Positions 1-8,467 of a stretch of 48,190 nucleotides of DNA are shown in pieces (position 1 is the stretch's first letter; every line of letters begins with the position of its first letter). The notes below the pieces were generated by a model. The model made no database searches, was not told the origin of the DNA, and saw only the letters and a list, made by a program, of their open reading frames with translations. The stretch lies in IMG/VR virus record IMGVR_UViG_3300025435_000472, positions 1-48,190 of that record. One strand, written 5' to 3'. The position numbers and the translations under genes were made by a program. The stretch comes from a virus.

Positions 1-1086
1 AAGGCCAACTAACAGTTCATCTATCCAAGGATGTAATATGTCCTTAGGTAGGGCTAAAGGGCTCATAATAATATCAGGGCTAAAACTAAAGACTACTTTG
101 GCTAGGACATCGACCCCTTCTTCTTGAGCAAGACGGCTAATGTTTTGGATTTCGAACATTCCGGGCAGTGTGAGAGTAAAGTCAATTCGCATTTGCCTTC
201 TGTGAGTTGCTGCCTTAACTCCCTGACGGAAGTTCGCAAGCCAGTGGCTGTATCCAAGGCCTGTTCTAATGTATTCCCCAATTGCTCCTGTTCCATCGAG
301 GCTCGCGCAGATTTGCCAGTCACGTAGCCCAGATAAAATGTCCCTGTAAAGATTGACACCGCGATAGTCGACACGGCTAAGGTTAGTGTTATACCTTGCG
401 TATACATTTTTGCCATCTCCTAGTTCAACAATGCGCTTCATGTAGCGCCAATGTTGTTCGTACATCAGGGGCTCTCCGCCTACCCAATATACTTCTTCTA
501 CTTGATGTTGTTCTACAGCGTTTGCAAACTCTTGTTCAATTTGACTGTCTTGAAAGGCTGTTATCTGCTCTTTGATTTCGGGTTTCATCCAATTGTTCTT
601 TGGATTTGACCAATTGATCATATTGTGAGTGCGCTGTTCTGACTCCCAGGCACTAGATAGCATATCACCACACATACGACATTTGAAGTTGCATAAGTTA
701 GAGAATCTATAATCCCAACTAACAGGACGAAGTGTAGTAGTTCCGTCTGGTTGAGTATTCTCTAGTATACTATCGTACTTATGAGCAAACAGTTGATCAA
801 AATAACTACGGTAAACGGATGTGTTGAGTAACTTGTCGTTACATACTTCGCATTCTGGTAAAATTTCGCCAGCCATCATACGTCGACGTACTGACTTCAT
901 GTGAGGACTATTCCAGTGTTCTTCTAGAGTAATAGGAATATACTTGCCTGTGCCTGATTTAGTATCTATATACTGTTCAAAGTTCTGTGCAGGCTCGCGA
1001 CTGGCACAGCACATGCGTCGTTCTGTTTGCGGACTTAGATATGTATGCACCCAAGGTGCTAGACACATGGTCTTGGGTTTATTCAT
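1..1086 (-). CDS. Radical SAM protein with N-terminal twitch/SPASM-like domain (3' end outside window)
   Basis: The reading frame starts with ATG at 1086, overlaps the stop of the upstream gene by 8 bases, and stays open to the window edge, so 362 codons are seen and the C-terminus is missing. A cysteine-rich N-terminal segment (C8 in CLAPW, CC at 26-27, CEVC at 79-82) resembles a twitch/SPASM auxiliary cluster domain. The radical SAM core follows: CNFKCRMC at 132-139 (the CxxxCxxC that holds the 4Fe-4S cluster) and GGEP at 203-206 for SAM binding. The family cleaves S-adenosylmethionine to start radical chemistry, often on peptides. The domain order, auxiliary domain first, matches the known group of radical SAM proteins with an N-terminal twitch domain. 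The substrate is unknown. It is the last visible member of a run of four related genes. Confidence 0.85.
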   Translation of the reverse strand, partial: MNKPKTMCLAPWVHTYLSPQTERRMCCASREPAQNFEQYIDTKSGTGKYIPITLEEHWNSPHMKSVRRRMMAGEILPECEVCNDKLLNTSVYRSYFDQLFAHKYDSILENTQPDGTTTLRPVSWDYRFSNLCNFKCRMCGDMLSSAWESEQRTHNMINWSNPKNNWMKPEIKEQITAFQDSQIEQEFANAVEQHQVEEVYWVGGEPLMYEQHWRYMKRIVELGDGKNVYARYNTNLSRVDYRGVNLYRDILSGLRDWQICASLDGTGAIGEYIRTGLGYSHWLANFRQGVKAATHRRQMRIDFTLTLPGMFEIQNISRLAQEEGVDVLAKVVFSFSPDIIMSPLALPKDILHPWIDELLVGL

Positions 1087-3643
1087 ATCCCATTGCTCTG
1101 GCTATCTCTGGATGTGTAGTCAACATACTTTGTTCACGATAACTATCCGTCTGTTGCATCTTAGCTAAGAATGCAGAGCCATCACTGCCTGAACCATTTT
1201 CAATGAACTGTATAATCTTATCAATTTCTACGCGGTGTTTTTCACTGAAGGTAGCAGTGCGTAGTCTAGTAATAACTAACTCCTGGGCTTGAGGTGTCAT
1301 ACGACTGATACACATGTCGCTAGGATCATGTAACATGTTAAAATACACATAGTCAAAGTTTTGAGTGTTTACCCAGTCACATAGTTCAGGTAAGTAGTAG
1401 ACATTCTGAATGTTAACTGTCATACACACCTGCGTGGTGATGTGATCTGATCGTAGTTGATTAAACTTCTCAATGTTAGCTTCTACTTCAGACCATTTAG
1501 CACCATAACGCTCATACTCAAAGCGATCACCTACGTTGTCAATACTTACTGCAATTTCGACTTGATTGAATTTCTTCCATAGATCAACTTCCTCAGCTGT
1601 AGGATACACAGTTCCGTTAGTATTATAATGAATATCAATACGCTGACTGTACTCTTGATCTACAGCGTAACGTAGGAGTTTAAAGTGTTCTTCGATTAAG
1701 AACGGTTCTCCGCCAGTAAACTCGAAGTATTTGATATTAGGCAATAGTTCTTTTAAGTTTTCCCAGAACACAGCGTTCGTACGTGGCCAACTACCTTCTT
1801 GTAAGAACATATATGCGCCATGTTTTTTACGATCATAACCCTGTATGCCCGCTTGTTCATATTTCTGTGCTTCGTAATCAATTTCTTCCTTGGCCCATTT
1901 ACTACTTGACCAACTACCACAGATGCGACATTTTAAGTTACAGATGTTACCTAGTTTTAGATCAAGGAACCAAAGTTGATCTGGTTTGACATTGTTCCAA
2001 TCTACAATAGGATAATAATGTTTTAATCTAATACGACTATTGATGCGCTTACTTGTACGACCAGCGGCTTCTTCATCCCAACAACGATTACAAGTGCTAG
2101 GTTTCTTACCGTCTAGGAACTCCTGACGTAGATTCTGCATGTATTCGCTTTGGTAAATTTCACCTAGACTATTTTCCGTTAGTTTGTATACTGTGCCATC
2201 TGCTTTGGTAATTTCATCCTTGGCTAAACAACAAGGGCGTGCTGTACCGACAGGACTGGCTTCTATACTAACCCACGGTAACATACAGATAGTATCGTGT
2301 GTTTTGTTTATACCTAAGTAGTCGCGTAATTCTGCGTACTCAGGAAATACGTCTTCAAATTTTTCATTACGAAATGCATCTGATTGATCGTTTACTTTGA
2401 AAAATTCTGGAAGTAAATGACTCTTATCGTCTTGGTACATAAACGTAATCAAGGCCTTATATCCGCTAACTGCTCGCTGTAATTTATCCTGTGGTTCTAA
2501 CCAAGCAATATGCTCTTCAAGACGCTGTTTGATACGATCTTTAAATTGAATAGGCAATACATCAACACGGTCACGTTCTGGTCCTTGTAGAATATTAACA
2601 TTCCAATCCATTGGTTTGATCAACCCTAGGTCAGCCCACTCTCTATGGAATTCACTGACATGCCATGCATTGTAAATGCTCACTGTGGCACTAATATAAA
2701 AGTCCACGTTAGGACAAATCTCAATCATCTTGCGGCGGTTCTCAACTGTTTCTGCCCAGTCTGTGCCTTTACGCATGTATTCGCCACGTAGATAACTGTC
2801 GTCTAAACTTGCACCTACGCTGACTGTATGGAATAATTTCCAATAGTCAAATACATACTTGTCTTTGAGTTTCATGTGACTGAAGTTTGTGTTATAGATC
2901 AGTCTGACATGGAACATCTTACGCTTAACTAACTCTTCTAAGATACGATAGTGTTCTTCCATGATCAATGGTTCACCGCCAGCAAAGTAGATCTGTTCAA
3001 GATAGGGAATATGTTCCTGCATCTGAGCCCACATGTCGTCTTTGTCTCGGCCAGCATACATGATCTGCGGATGATTTAGTTTGCCAAATAATTTTGTTTC
3101 TTCTTGGTACCAACTTGAACTAAACAGACTACCACAGGTGCGGCAACTAAAATTACATAAGTTACTAAAACGTACATCATAGTAGCGTAATTTAAAGTCT
3201 TCAAATGTACCATCTTCTTTGGTCTGATCAACTAACTTGATATGATGCCCAAAGTTTTTATTAGCACTGTTACGCATACTAAAGAAACCATTTTGCTCTT
3301 GCTCGTAGCATTTAGAACATTCTTTACAGGGCTTATCTTCTATCATGTTTGTGCGCATGCGGCGATAAGCAACACCATTCCAAACTTCCTTCATGGTATT
3401 TTCTCTGAAGTTACCTACAGGCAATTGAGAATCTGCCAGACAACAGGGATAAGCACGACCGTCTGGAAATCCATGTAAGTGTATCCATGGTATCATACAG
3501 AAGTTATCGCTTTCAATTAACTTATAAGTCTGATCTTCTGTTAGATCATCTTCATGTATGTACACCGGCTTACGAGTATTGTAATTATGGTTCTTATGTT
3601 GTACTATTAATTTTCTAGGTTTGTCGTTTCTGTCGTCGCTCAT
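1079..3643 (-). CDS. Tandem radical SAM protein: two complete twitch/SPASM plus radical SAM units in one chain
   Basis: The 854-residue chain holds the same architecture twice. Unit 1: CMIPW at 49-53, PCCLA at 66-70, CKECSKC at 106-112, the radical SAM motif CNFSCRTC at 163-170 and GGEP at 222-225. Unit 2: CMLPW at 453-457, PCCLA at 470-474, CNRC at 518-521, CNLKCRIC at 568-575 and GGEP at 644-647. Each unit therefore has an N-terminal auxiliary-cluster domain followed by a radical SAM barrel, and all cluster cysteines are present in both, so both halves should be able to bind iron-sulphur clusters. A single-unit protein of this kind is roughly half as long. The start ATG at 3643 overlaps the upstream stop by 4 bases, which suggests translational coupling. 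The reaction is unknown; peptide or protein modification is an inference from related SPASM enzymes. Confidence 0.85.
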   Translation of the reverse strand: MSDDRNDKPRKLIVQHKNHNYNTRKPVYIHEDDLTEDQTYKLIESDNFCMIPWIHLHGFPDGRAYPCCLADSQLPVGNFRENTMKEVWNGVAYRRMRTNMIEDKPCKECSKCYEQEQNGFFSMRNSANKNFGHHIKLVDQTKEDGTFEDFKLRYYDVRFSNLCNFSCRTCGSLFSSSWYQEETKLFGKLNHPQIMYAGRDKDDMWAQMQEHIPYLEQIYFAGGEPLIMEEHYRILEELVKRKMFHVRLIYNTNFSHMKLKDKYVFDYWKLFHTVSVGASLDDSYLRGEYMRKGTDWAETVENRRKMIEICPNVDFYISATVSIYNAWHVSEFHREWADLGLIKPMDWNVNILQGPERDRVDVLPIQFKDRIKQRLEEHIAWLEPQDKLQRAVSGYKALITFMYQDDKSHLLPEFFKVNDQSDAFRNEKFEDVFPEYAELRDYLGINKTHDTICMLPWVSIEASPVGTARPCCLAKDEITKADGTVYKLTENSLGEIYQSEYMQNLRQEFLDGKKPSTCNRCWDEEAAGRTSKRINSRIRLKHYYPIVDWNNVKPDQLWFLDLKLGNICNLKCRICGSWSSSKWAKEEIDYEAQKYEQAGIQGYDRKKHGAYMFLQEGSWPRTNAVFWENLKELLPNIKYFEFTGGEPFLIEEHFKLLRYAVDQEYSQRIDIHYNTNGTVYPTAEEVDLWKKFNQVEIAVSIDNVGDRFEYERYGAKWSEVEANIEKFNQLRSDHITTQVCMTVNIQNVYYLPELCDWVNTQNFDYVYFNMLHDPSDMCISRMTPQAQELVITRLRTATFSEKHRVEIDKIIQFIENGSGSDGSAFLAKMQQTDSYREQSMLTTHPEIARAMGYE

Positions 3644-5016
3644 AGGGTATCGTACCAGTCTGCTAATTGTGGAAATGTATATTTAAAGTCTAGACCACGT
3701 CTCTGGTCGTATTGTTGATAAAAATTCTTAAAGTCACGTTGTAAGATCTCGCGTGATAATGCACCACTATGTGGACTATCTACTGTTTGTAAGTATTCGA
3801 TTAATCTAGCCAATTGATTGTATTCGTATTCGTGCATATCTTCACCTCGAGCTTCAGCAAACATCTGTAGGTCACGTGCATACGCTTGACGCATCTCTAA
3901 AGGCAATATTAGCGGGCTTTGGAAACTAGGAAAACGTAGGATGTTTAGGCTGATGTTAATACTATTTCTACCGTACTTTTCTCTAAGATTAATGATTGAT
4001 CCAATGAATTCAACTAGGCTTACCAAGCATAGGGCATTGATGGTACACATAACATGTAGGCCGCGCAGTTTTTTACTATCCAATAGATACATAACATTGC
4101 TAACCCATTGATGCCAATCCAGGCCATCACGAATATATACCGCATGTCTACCCATGCTTTCATTGCTTGTATATATGTCAAGCTCATTACCTTCGCATGC
4201 TTCCAACAATCTATCAATTTTATCACGATCGAATCCTAGGTTACTGTTTAATGCAAGACGTGTCTTGCTCTGACCTTTGTGCTCTTTAAACCAGTCGAGG
4301 AGTTTCCAGGTGTAACCTGACATAAGCGGTTCGCCTCCTGTGATACGTAGCTCTTTGAGTGTTCTGTGTAGGTCTGACTCCCACCAACGGAAGAAGGCCT
4401 CAACGTAAGGATTAACTTCAGTGATAGTATACAGTTGACTACTATTATGCTCATGAGTAAAATGGTTGCGGCCATCGGATACCAAGTCGGTATATGGTCC
4501 ATTACGATGGATATCCTTAACCCAACTGCTACTGAAAGCAGGATTACAGTAGCTACAGGCAAACTGACAAGTGCGATCAAAAGCAATTTCCAGGGTTTGT
4601 AAGTTGACGTCTTGTTCCGGCGGTGTATTAAAAGCTTCATCTAAGTCCTTATCATTATAAATTACTGTTTTGTATACACGATCACTAATTGGTGTTGGTA
4701 CATCAACCCCAGTATACTTAGGATCCTTGTACATATCTTCTATCTTCCAGCAGTACTCGCAACCACTAGGGCGTTCGCCACGTTGCATCATAGCACGTTC
4801 TAATTTTTTCTGCGGAGTATTGTGGATAGCACTAGGATTAACTAAGATTGCTTCTCGATCAATGGCATGTGGTAGTGGATGATGACAACTTGTAGTCTGT
4901 CCTGATCCTAACCATATAGTAGCATTGTACCATTTGGCTGCACAGAATGACTCTGATTTAATGTCAATCACTCTACGCTTATATTGTAAGTCTGATTCGT
5001 TAGGCTTTTTCGGCAT
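3640..5016 (-). CDS. Radical SAM protein, paralogue of the next gene upstream
   Basis: The radical SAM motif is CQFACSYC at residues 150-157, with GGEP at 227-230. The N-terminus has its own conserved cysteines (C25 in FCAAKW, C44 in SCHHP, CEYCW at 86-90), which look like a divergent auxiliary-cluster domain. The stretch NPSAIHN and the pattern RPSGCEYCW are shared with the protein encoded immediately upstream, so the two genes are paralogues that form a sub-type distinct from the tandem enzyme downstream. The start ATG at 5016 lies 17 bases inside the upstream gene, and the stop overlaps the downstream start. No clear Shine-Dalgarno sequence precedes the ATG, consistent with coupled translation. 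The substrate is unknown. Confidence 0.85.
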   Translation of the reverse strand: MPKKPNESDLQYKRRVIDIKSESFCAAKWYNATIWLGSGQTTSCHHPLPHAIDREAILVNPSAIHNTPQKKLERAMMQRGERPSGCEYCWKIEDMYKDPKYTGVDVPTPISDRVYKTVIYNDKDLDEAFNTPPEQDVNLQTLEIAFDRTCQFACSYCNPAFSSSWVKDIHRNGPYTDLVSDGRNHFTHEHNSSQLYTITEVNPYVEAFFRWWESDLHRTLKELRITGGEPLMSGYTWKLLDWFKEHKGQSKTRLALNSNLGFDRDKIDRLLEACEGNELDIYTSNESMGRHAVYIRDGLDWHQWVSNVMYLLDSKKLRGLHVMCTINALCLVSLVEFIGSIINLREKYGRNSINISLNILRFPSFQSPLILPLEMRQAYARDLQMFAEARGEDMHEYEYNQLARLIEYLQTVDSPHSGALSREILQRDFKNFYQQYDQRRGLDFKYTFPQLADWYDTL

Positions 5017-6379
5017 GGTATTTACATTCGTTCCAAAATTCTTTCATTTGTGGGAAAGCAGCTAAGAAGCCAGGATTTCCAGTTTGCATATATTCATCGC
5101 GGCGATCGTACTCGCTAAAGAAACGATAGAAGTCCGCACGCTGTTCTTCAAGATACGCAGGTTCTTTTGGTTCTTTCATCCAAAGTAGGTTACGTTCCAT
5201 ACGCTGTATTTCATAGTCTTTAAATCCTACAAAACTATCTTCTGGCATAACATTTTCTTTCATATATGCTATTACGTCTTCTAATACAGTATAATAACTT
5301 GCTGGAAGTATCTGTAGACTTTGCCATGTGGGACTACGCAGCAATGGCGTGTCAAACCAAACACGTTGATAGGTTGTACTATGTAACTTGCGTAATTCTA
5401 ATATGTGATCTAATAAGCGTTTCAATCCAAGTATGTTTAAGTTACTCATAGTAATAATATAAGTTAAACTATTACGATATGGAATCTGTGTAAGGAAACG
5501 ATGTACATAAGTGTTTACACGATGTGGGCCTAGACCTCTACGTATGTAGGCAGACTGTACCGGATCACCACTATCTAAACTTACATACTGCATGAAGTGT
5601 TCAATGCGTTCGCCTTCACATAGTTGTTTAACCTTGTCCATGTACTTGTCAAACAGTTCTGGTTCTACACTAAAGTTACTGGTGACATCTACATGTAGGT
5701 CACTTTTAGGCAGTGCTAGGATATAGTCAAACACACGGTATGTGTTCTTGTCCATAAGTGGCTCACCACCTGTCATACGGAAGTGTTTAAGGCTACCATA
5801 TAAACTAGGCCACCAGGACCAAAATGCTTCTACATAAGGATTGTGTTCACGTACTGGAATAGGCTTACGTCTACCTTCAAAGTGTTCAGGCGCATTGTGC
5901 GGAGTACTTGTAGGATAAGCACCAAACTTGGCAATATCTTTGCCCCATTCCGTTGAGTATTGTGGACTGCAATAACTACATGCTAGATTACAGCCATGGC
6001 TGAAGTTTACTTCTACATAACTAGGAGTAGCATCTTCAAGGCCGGTGCTGTTTACAATAGTGTCAAAGTGTTCTGCGGCCCATGGCTCGCCACTACGGTA
6101 ATGCCGGTCACTTAATTGTCCGTTATCCTCAGCTGACCAGCAGTAACTACATTCGCTTGGACGTTCTTGTTTAAGCATGATAACACGTTGCTGTTTTTTA
6201 TACGCTGTGTTGTGTAAGGCACTAGGATTGGCCAGCAATGGTTGTGGATCTATTTCATGTAGGGGTGGATGGTAGCAACTATTAGTCATGCCTGTTGTTA
6301 GGTGTAGACTAACCTGTTGCCATTTAGCCAAGCAGAGTGCAGGACCTAACTTGTCCTTCATCGACTCTGCGCTTGACAT
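5000..6379 (-). CDS. Radical SAM protein, paralogue of the gene immediately downstream
   Basis: The start used is ATG at 6379; an in-frame GTG at 6391 would add four residues and overlap the upstream gene. Residue numbers here count from that GTG: N-terminal cysteines C20 (LCLAKW), C39 (SCYHP) and CSYCW at 81-85, then the radical SAM motif CNLACSYC at 134-141 and GGEP at 208-211. The shared motifs NPSALHN, ERPSECSYCW and RMTGGEPLM show that it arose by duplication together with the following gene. At about 460 residues it is long enough for an auxiliary domain plus a full radical SAM barrel. It is part of a continuous minus-strand operon. The function beyond radical SAM chemistry cannot be assigned. 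Confidence 0.83.
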   Translation of the reverse strand: MSSAESMKDKLGPALCLAKWQQVSLHLTTGMTNSCYHPPLHEIDPQPLLANPSALHNTAYKKQQRVIMLKQERPSECSYCWSAEDNGQLSDRHYRSGEPWAAEHFDTIVNSTGLEDATPSYVEVNFSHGCNLACSYCSPQYSTEWGKDIAKFGAYPTSTPHNAPEHFEGRRKPIPVREHNPYVEAFWSWWPSLYGSLKHFRMTGGEPLMDKNTYRVFDYILALPKSDLHVDVTSNFSVEPELFDKYMDKVKQLCEGERIEHFMQYVSLDSGDPVQSAYIRRGLGPHRVNTYVHRFLTQIPYRNSLTYIITMSNLNILGLKRLLDHILELRKLHSTTYQRVWFDTPLLRSPTWQSLQILPASYYTVLEDVIAYMKENVMPEDSFVGFKDYEIQRMERNLLWMKEPKEPAYLEEQRADFYRFFSEYDRRDEYMQTGNPGFLAAFPQMKEFWNECKYHAEKA

Positions 6380-6383
6380 AAAA

Positions 6384-7283
6384 TCACTCACGTATCATTG
6401 GTCCTTGATTTTTAAAGTTACTTTTATAATGATGTTTAAAGAACTTGCTTTCTTCTGGATCCATATCCACAATAGGTAATGCTAAACGTTGACGCAATGT
6501 ATCACCTATTACCTTGCAGTGATACACAGCAATATCTTCATGGTTATATTCATTCCATAAGTCTTCTAGTGTGTCAAAGTCTTGCACCCAACGATATTCC
6601 CAATCGCATAGCATGGTTAGATATGTACCCAAGCGTGCGCCGTATATTGCCCAAAATCCGTTTTCTACATCTGAGCCCACTGACTGCCAAATACACAAAT
6701 GATCATAGTTGCGATGATGTACTTTACTTTCAAATTCTTGTAAGCTAGGTTTAGTGCCGCGATCTAAGCACATCTTAACCCCTTCTCTAAAGCCTGCTCG
6801 CCATGCCTGAAATGGTGTTTGATTAGGATATGTTGTTGAGTAGCAGTCTGCCATGGCCCAATAGTTAGGATAAAAGCAAAACTCTACATCATTGGCGGCA
6901 CTGCCATCACTGGCTTCATGCGTTTTCATCGCGTAGACAAAGTCTTTAGTCCAGCAACTTAGTCCTCCGTTTCCGTACTGTAGCCCATTAATATGGTTGC
7001 GAGCACGCCAACGAAATACTTTATCGCTATTAGCATCAGTAAGAGCAAGCTGAAGGTTGAAAAACTGTGGATCGGGTATATTATCACCGTCAACGACCAC
7101 AAAACGATCAGTGTCGCTGAGGTCAGCACATGCCTTGTGTGCGGCGTCACTGCCCTTAACTCCGTCAACCCTTTTTGCCCAAGGTACCATGTTTTGAATC
7201 TTAATCCAATTTTGTTCTTTATTAGGTTCATCATATGTTAGGTAAATGCAGTCCAGGTCTGCGATATCAATTATTTGCGTCAT
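6384..7283 (-). CDS. Glycosyltransferase-like protein (GT-A fold, DGD motif)
   Basis: The 299-residue protein begins with a short beta-strand pattern and reaches a hydrophobic strand ending in an acidic triplet, FVVVDGDNIPD (D65, G66, D67). This is the usual look of the DxD motif that binds metal and nucleotide-sugar in GT-A glycosyltransferases. The following region is rich in Trp, Tyr and His (for example GNGGLSCWTKDF), as in sugar-binding parts of such enzymes. No signal peptide or membrane segment is visible, so it should act in the cytoplasm. It sits between a radical SAM gene and two further transferase-like genes, overlapping its upstream neighbour by 17 bases. Glycosylation of phage DNA, a virion protein or a host glycan are all possible; the acceptor is not shown by the sequence. 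Confidence 0.65.
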   Translation of the reverse strand: MTQIIDIADLDCIYLTYDEPNKEQNWIKIQNMVPWAKRVDGVKGSDAAHKACADLSDTDRFVVVDGDNIPDPQFFNLQLALTDANSDKVFRWRARNHINGLQYGNGGLSCWTKDFVYAMKTHEASDGSAANDVEFCFYPNYWAMADCYSTTYPNQTPFQAWRAGFREGVKMCLDRGTKPSLQEFESKVHHRNYDHLCIWQSVGSDVENGFWAIYGARLGTYLTMLCDWEYRWVQDFDTLEDLWNEYNHEDIAVYHCKVIGDTLRQRLALPIVDMDPEESKFFKHHYKSNFKNQGPMIRE

Positions 7284-7617
7284 AGTGTTCTACGTTCTCA
7301 TAGGTCTCACCGGGCTCTAATACAAGCCCAGCGTGATTTTTTACAGTTTTGTAACCAACTTCACTCTTACTTAATTGTACACGATAACCGGGATTGTTGT
7401 CAATCAATTTAAGTTTATTATTCTCAACAGTGTACTTAGAATAATTAGTGTACTCATCCAAGGTTACTACAATATATGGCTGATCTAAAGGATCCCCAGA
7501 CATGGTACAATGAGTGATATTGCCCTGTTCATCGAAGTATATACGATATTCTTTATCTAGCACAGGCAATAGTTCAATCATTGCCATGGCTTTTAGAAAC
7601 TCATCTTCTGAATTCAT
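7267..7617 (-). CDS. Small protein of unknown function in the glycosyltransferase/radical SAM operon
   Basis: The start is ATG at 7617, chosen because AGAGG lies eight bases before it; an in-frame TTG at 7623 has no such signal. The 116-residue product is acidic and has no cysteine clusters, membrane segments or repeats. The N-terminal third looks helical and the rest alternates polar and hydrophobic residues like a small beta domain (for example YIVVTLDEYTNY). It overlaps both neighbours by about 17 bases, so it is firmly part of the operon. I do not recognise a family. It could be an accessory or carrier protein for the neighbouring enzymes, but nothing in the sequence proves that. Confidence 0.6.
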   Translation of the reverse strand: MNSEDEFLKAMAMIELLPVLDKEYRIYFDEQGNITHCTMSGDPLDQPYIVVTLDEYTNYSKYTVENNKLKLIDNNPGYRVQLSKSEVGYKTVKNHAGLVLEPGETYENVEHYDANN

Positions 7618-8467
7618 GTTCAAACCTCTCTACTACTTCATCAGTGACCCAATTCTTATCTTGATAGTGGAATGGGTGATATTGATTAACATTATTAACC
7701 CTAATCATAGGTAAATCCAATTCACTTAAGACCAATTCCGGCCACGGAGTTGTTTCAGGCCAAGTATTAATAGCATTTTTCATATGTGTAAAATTAACAA
7801 AGTCTATTTCTGGTAAGGTGCAATTCTCTACTCCCAGGTGACTGGCGGCCATAGCATAAACCACATCTGTAGTAGGCAATTCTTCTCTACAGTTGATTAA
7901 TATTTCATCTCTGATATAGTCCCAAGACTTGTAGATGCTTTCTGCTGTGTCAAAAAAGTTAGCCGCTTCTCGACTATAACGGAAGTACATTAGACCATTG
8001 TAGGTATCCGGTAAATGATTATCATCAAATAGTTTTCTATAGCGACGTACTTCACTTAGTTCACCTTTAAAATCTCTACAGCCTAGACTTAGCACTACAT
8101 TGCGTAGTCTAAACATTGTCCACCAGTGTTCGATACTGCGGGTGAATACAATGTCTGCTTCAAGTTTAATTGTTTCTTTAAAAGGACTAAGCCAAAACAC
8201 CTGTGGCTCATTGCTTAACTTCCATGTGTCATCTTTGGCACTGTCATATTCTAATAGGATAACATAGTCAAAGACCTGTCTATGCTTATCCTCAACACGG
8301 GCCAGGGTCGCTTCATCTACTATTACAGCATACTTGGCAGTGGGGATAACAAGTTTAATGCTCATAGCCTGTACGTAGGCTAACTTTAAATAGTCTACAT
8401 GTTCAGTGTTCTGAGCAAAGGTAACAAATCCCTGTTGTTCTTGGAATGGTTCTACTCTTGGGTGCAT
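7601..8467 (-). CDS. Glycosyltransferase-like protein, paralogue of the upstream gene
   Basis: The 288-residue protein opens with GFVTFAQNTEHVDYLKLA, which matches the opening of the upstream protein (GVLIFAFNTEAVDYVAIA); the two genes are clearly related. After a second strand region comes FKETIKLEADIVF (about residues 96-108), in the place where GT8-type transferases carry their DxD; here it reads E-A-D, so metal binding may be altered. The C-terminal half has many aromatic residues and the segment HPFHYQDKNW. No membrane segment is visible. The gene starts with ATG at 8467, overlapping the upstream gene by 16 bases. A nucleotide-sugar transferase is the best guess; the sugar and acceptor are unknown. 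Confidence 0.6.
   Translation of the reverse strand: MHPRVEPFQEQQGFVTFAQNTEHVDYLKLAYVQAMSIKLVIPTAKYAVIVDEATLARVEDKHRQVFDYVILLEYDSAKDDTWKLSNEPQVFWLSPFKETIKLEADIVFTRSIEHWWTMFRLRNVVLSLGCRDFKGELSEVRRYRKLFDDNHLPDTYNGLMYFRYSREAANFFDTAESIYKSWDYIRDEILINCREELPTTDVVYAMAASHLGVENCTLPEIDFVNFTHMKNAINTWPETTPWPELVLSELDLPMIRVNNVNQYHPFHYQDKNWVTDEVVERFEHEFRR

Noticed and set aside
102-416. Minus-strand reading frame of 104 codons with a hydrophobic start
   Set aside because: It lies in another frame inside the partial radical SAM gene at 1-1086, whose frame is open throughout and carries the expected motifs.
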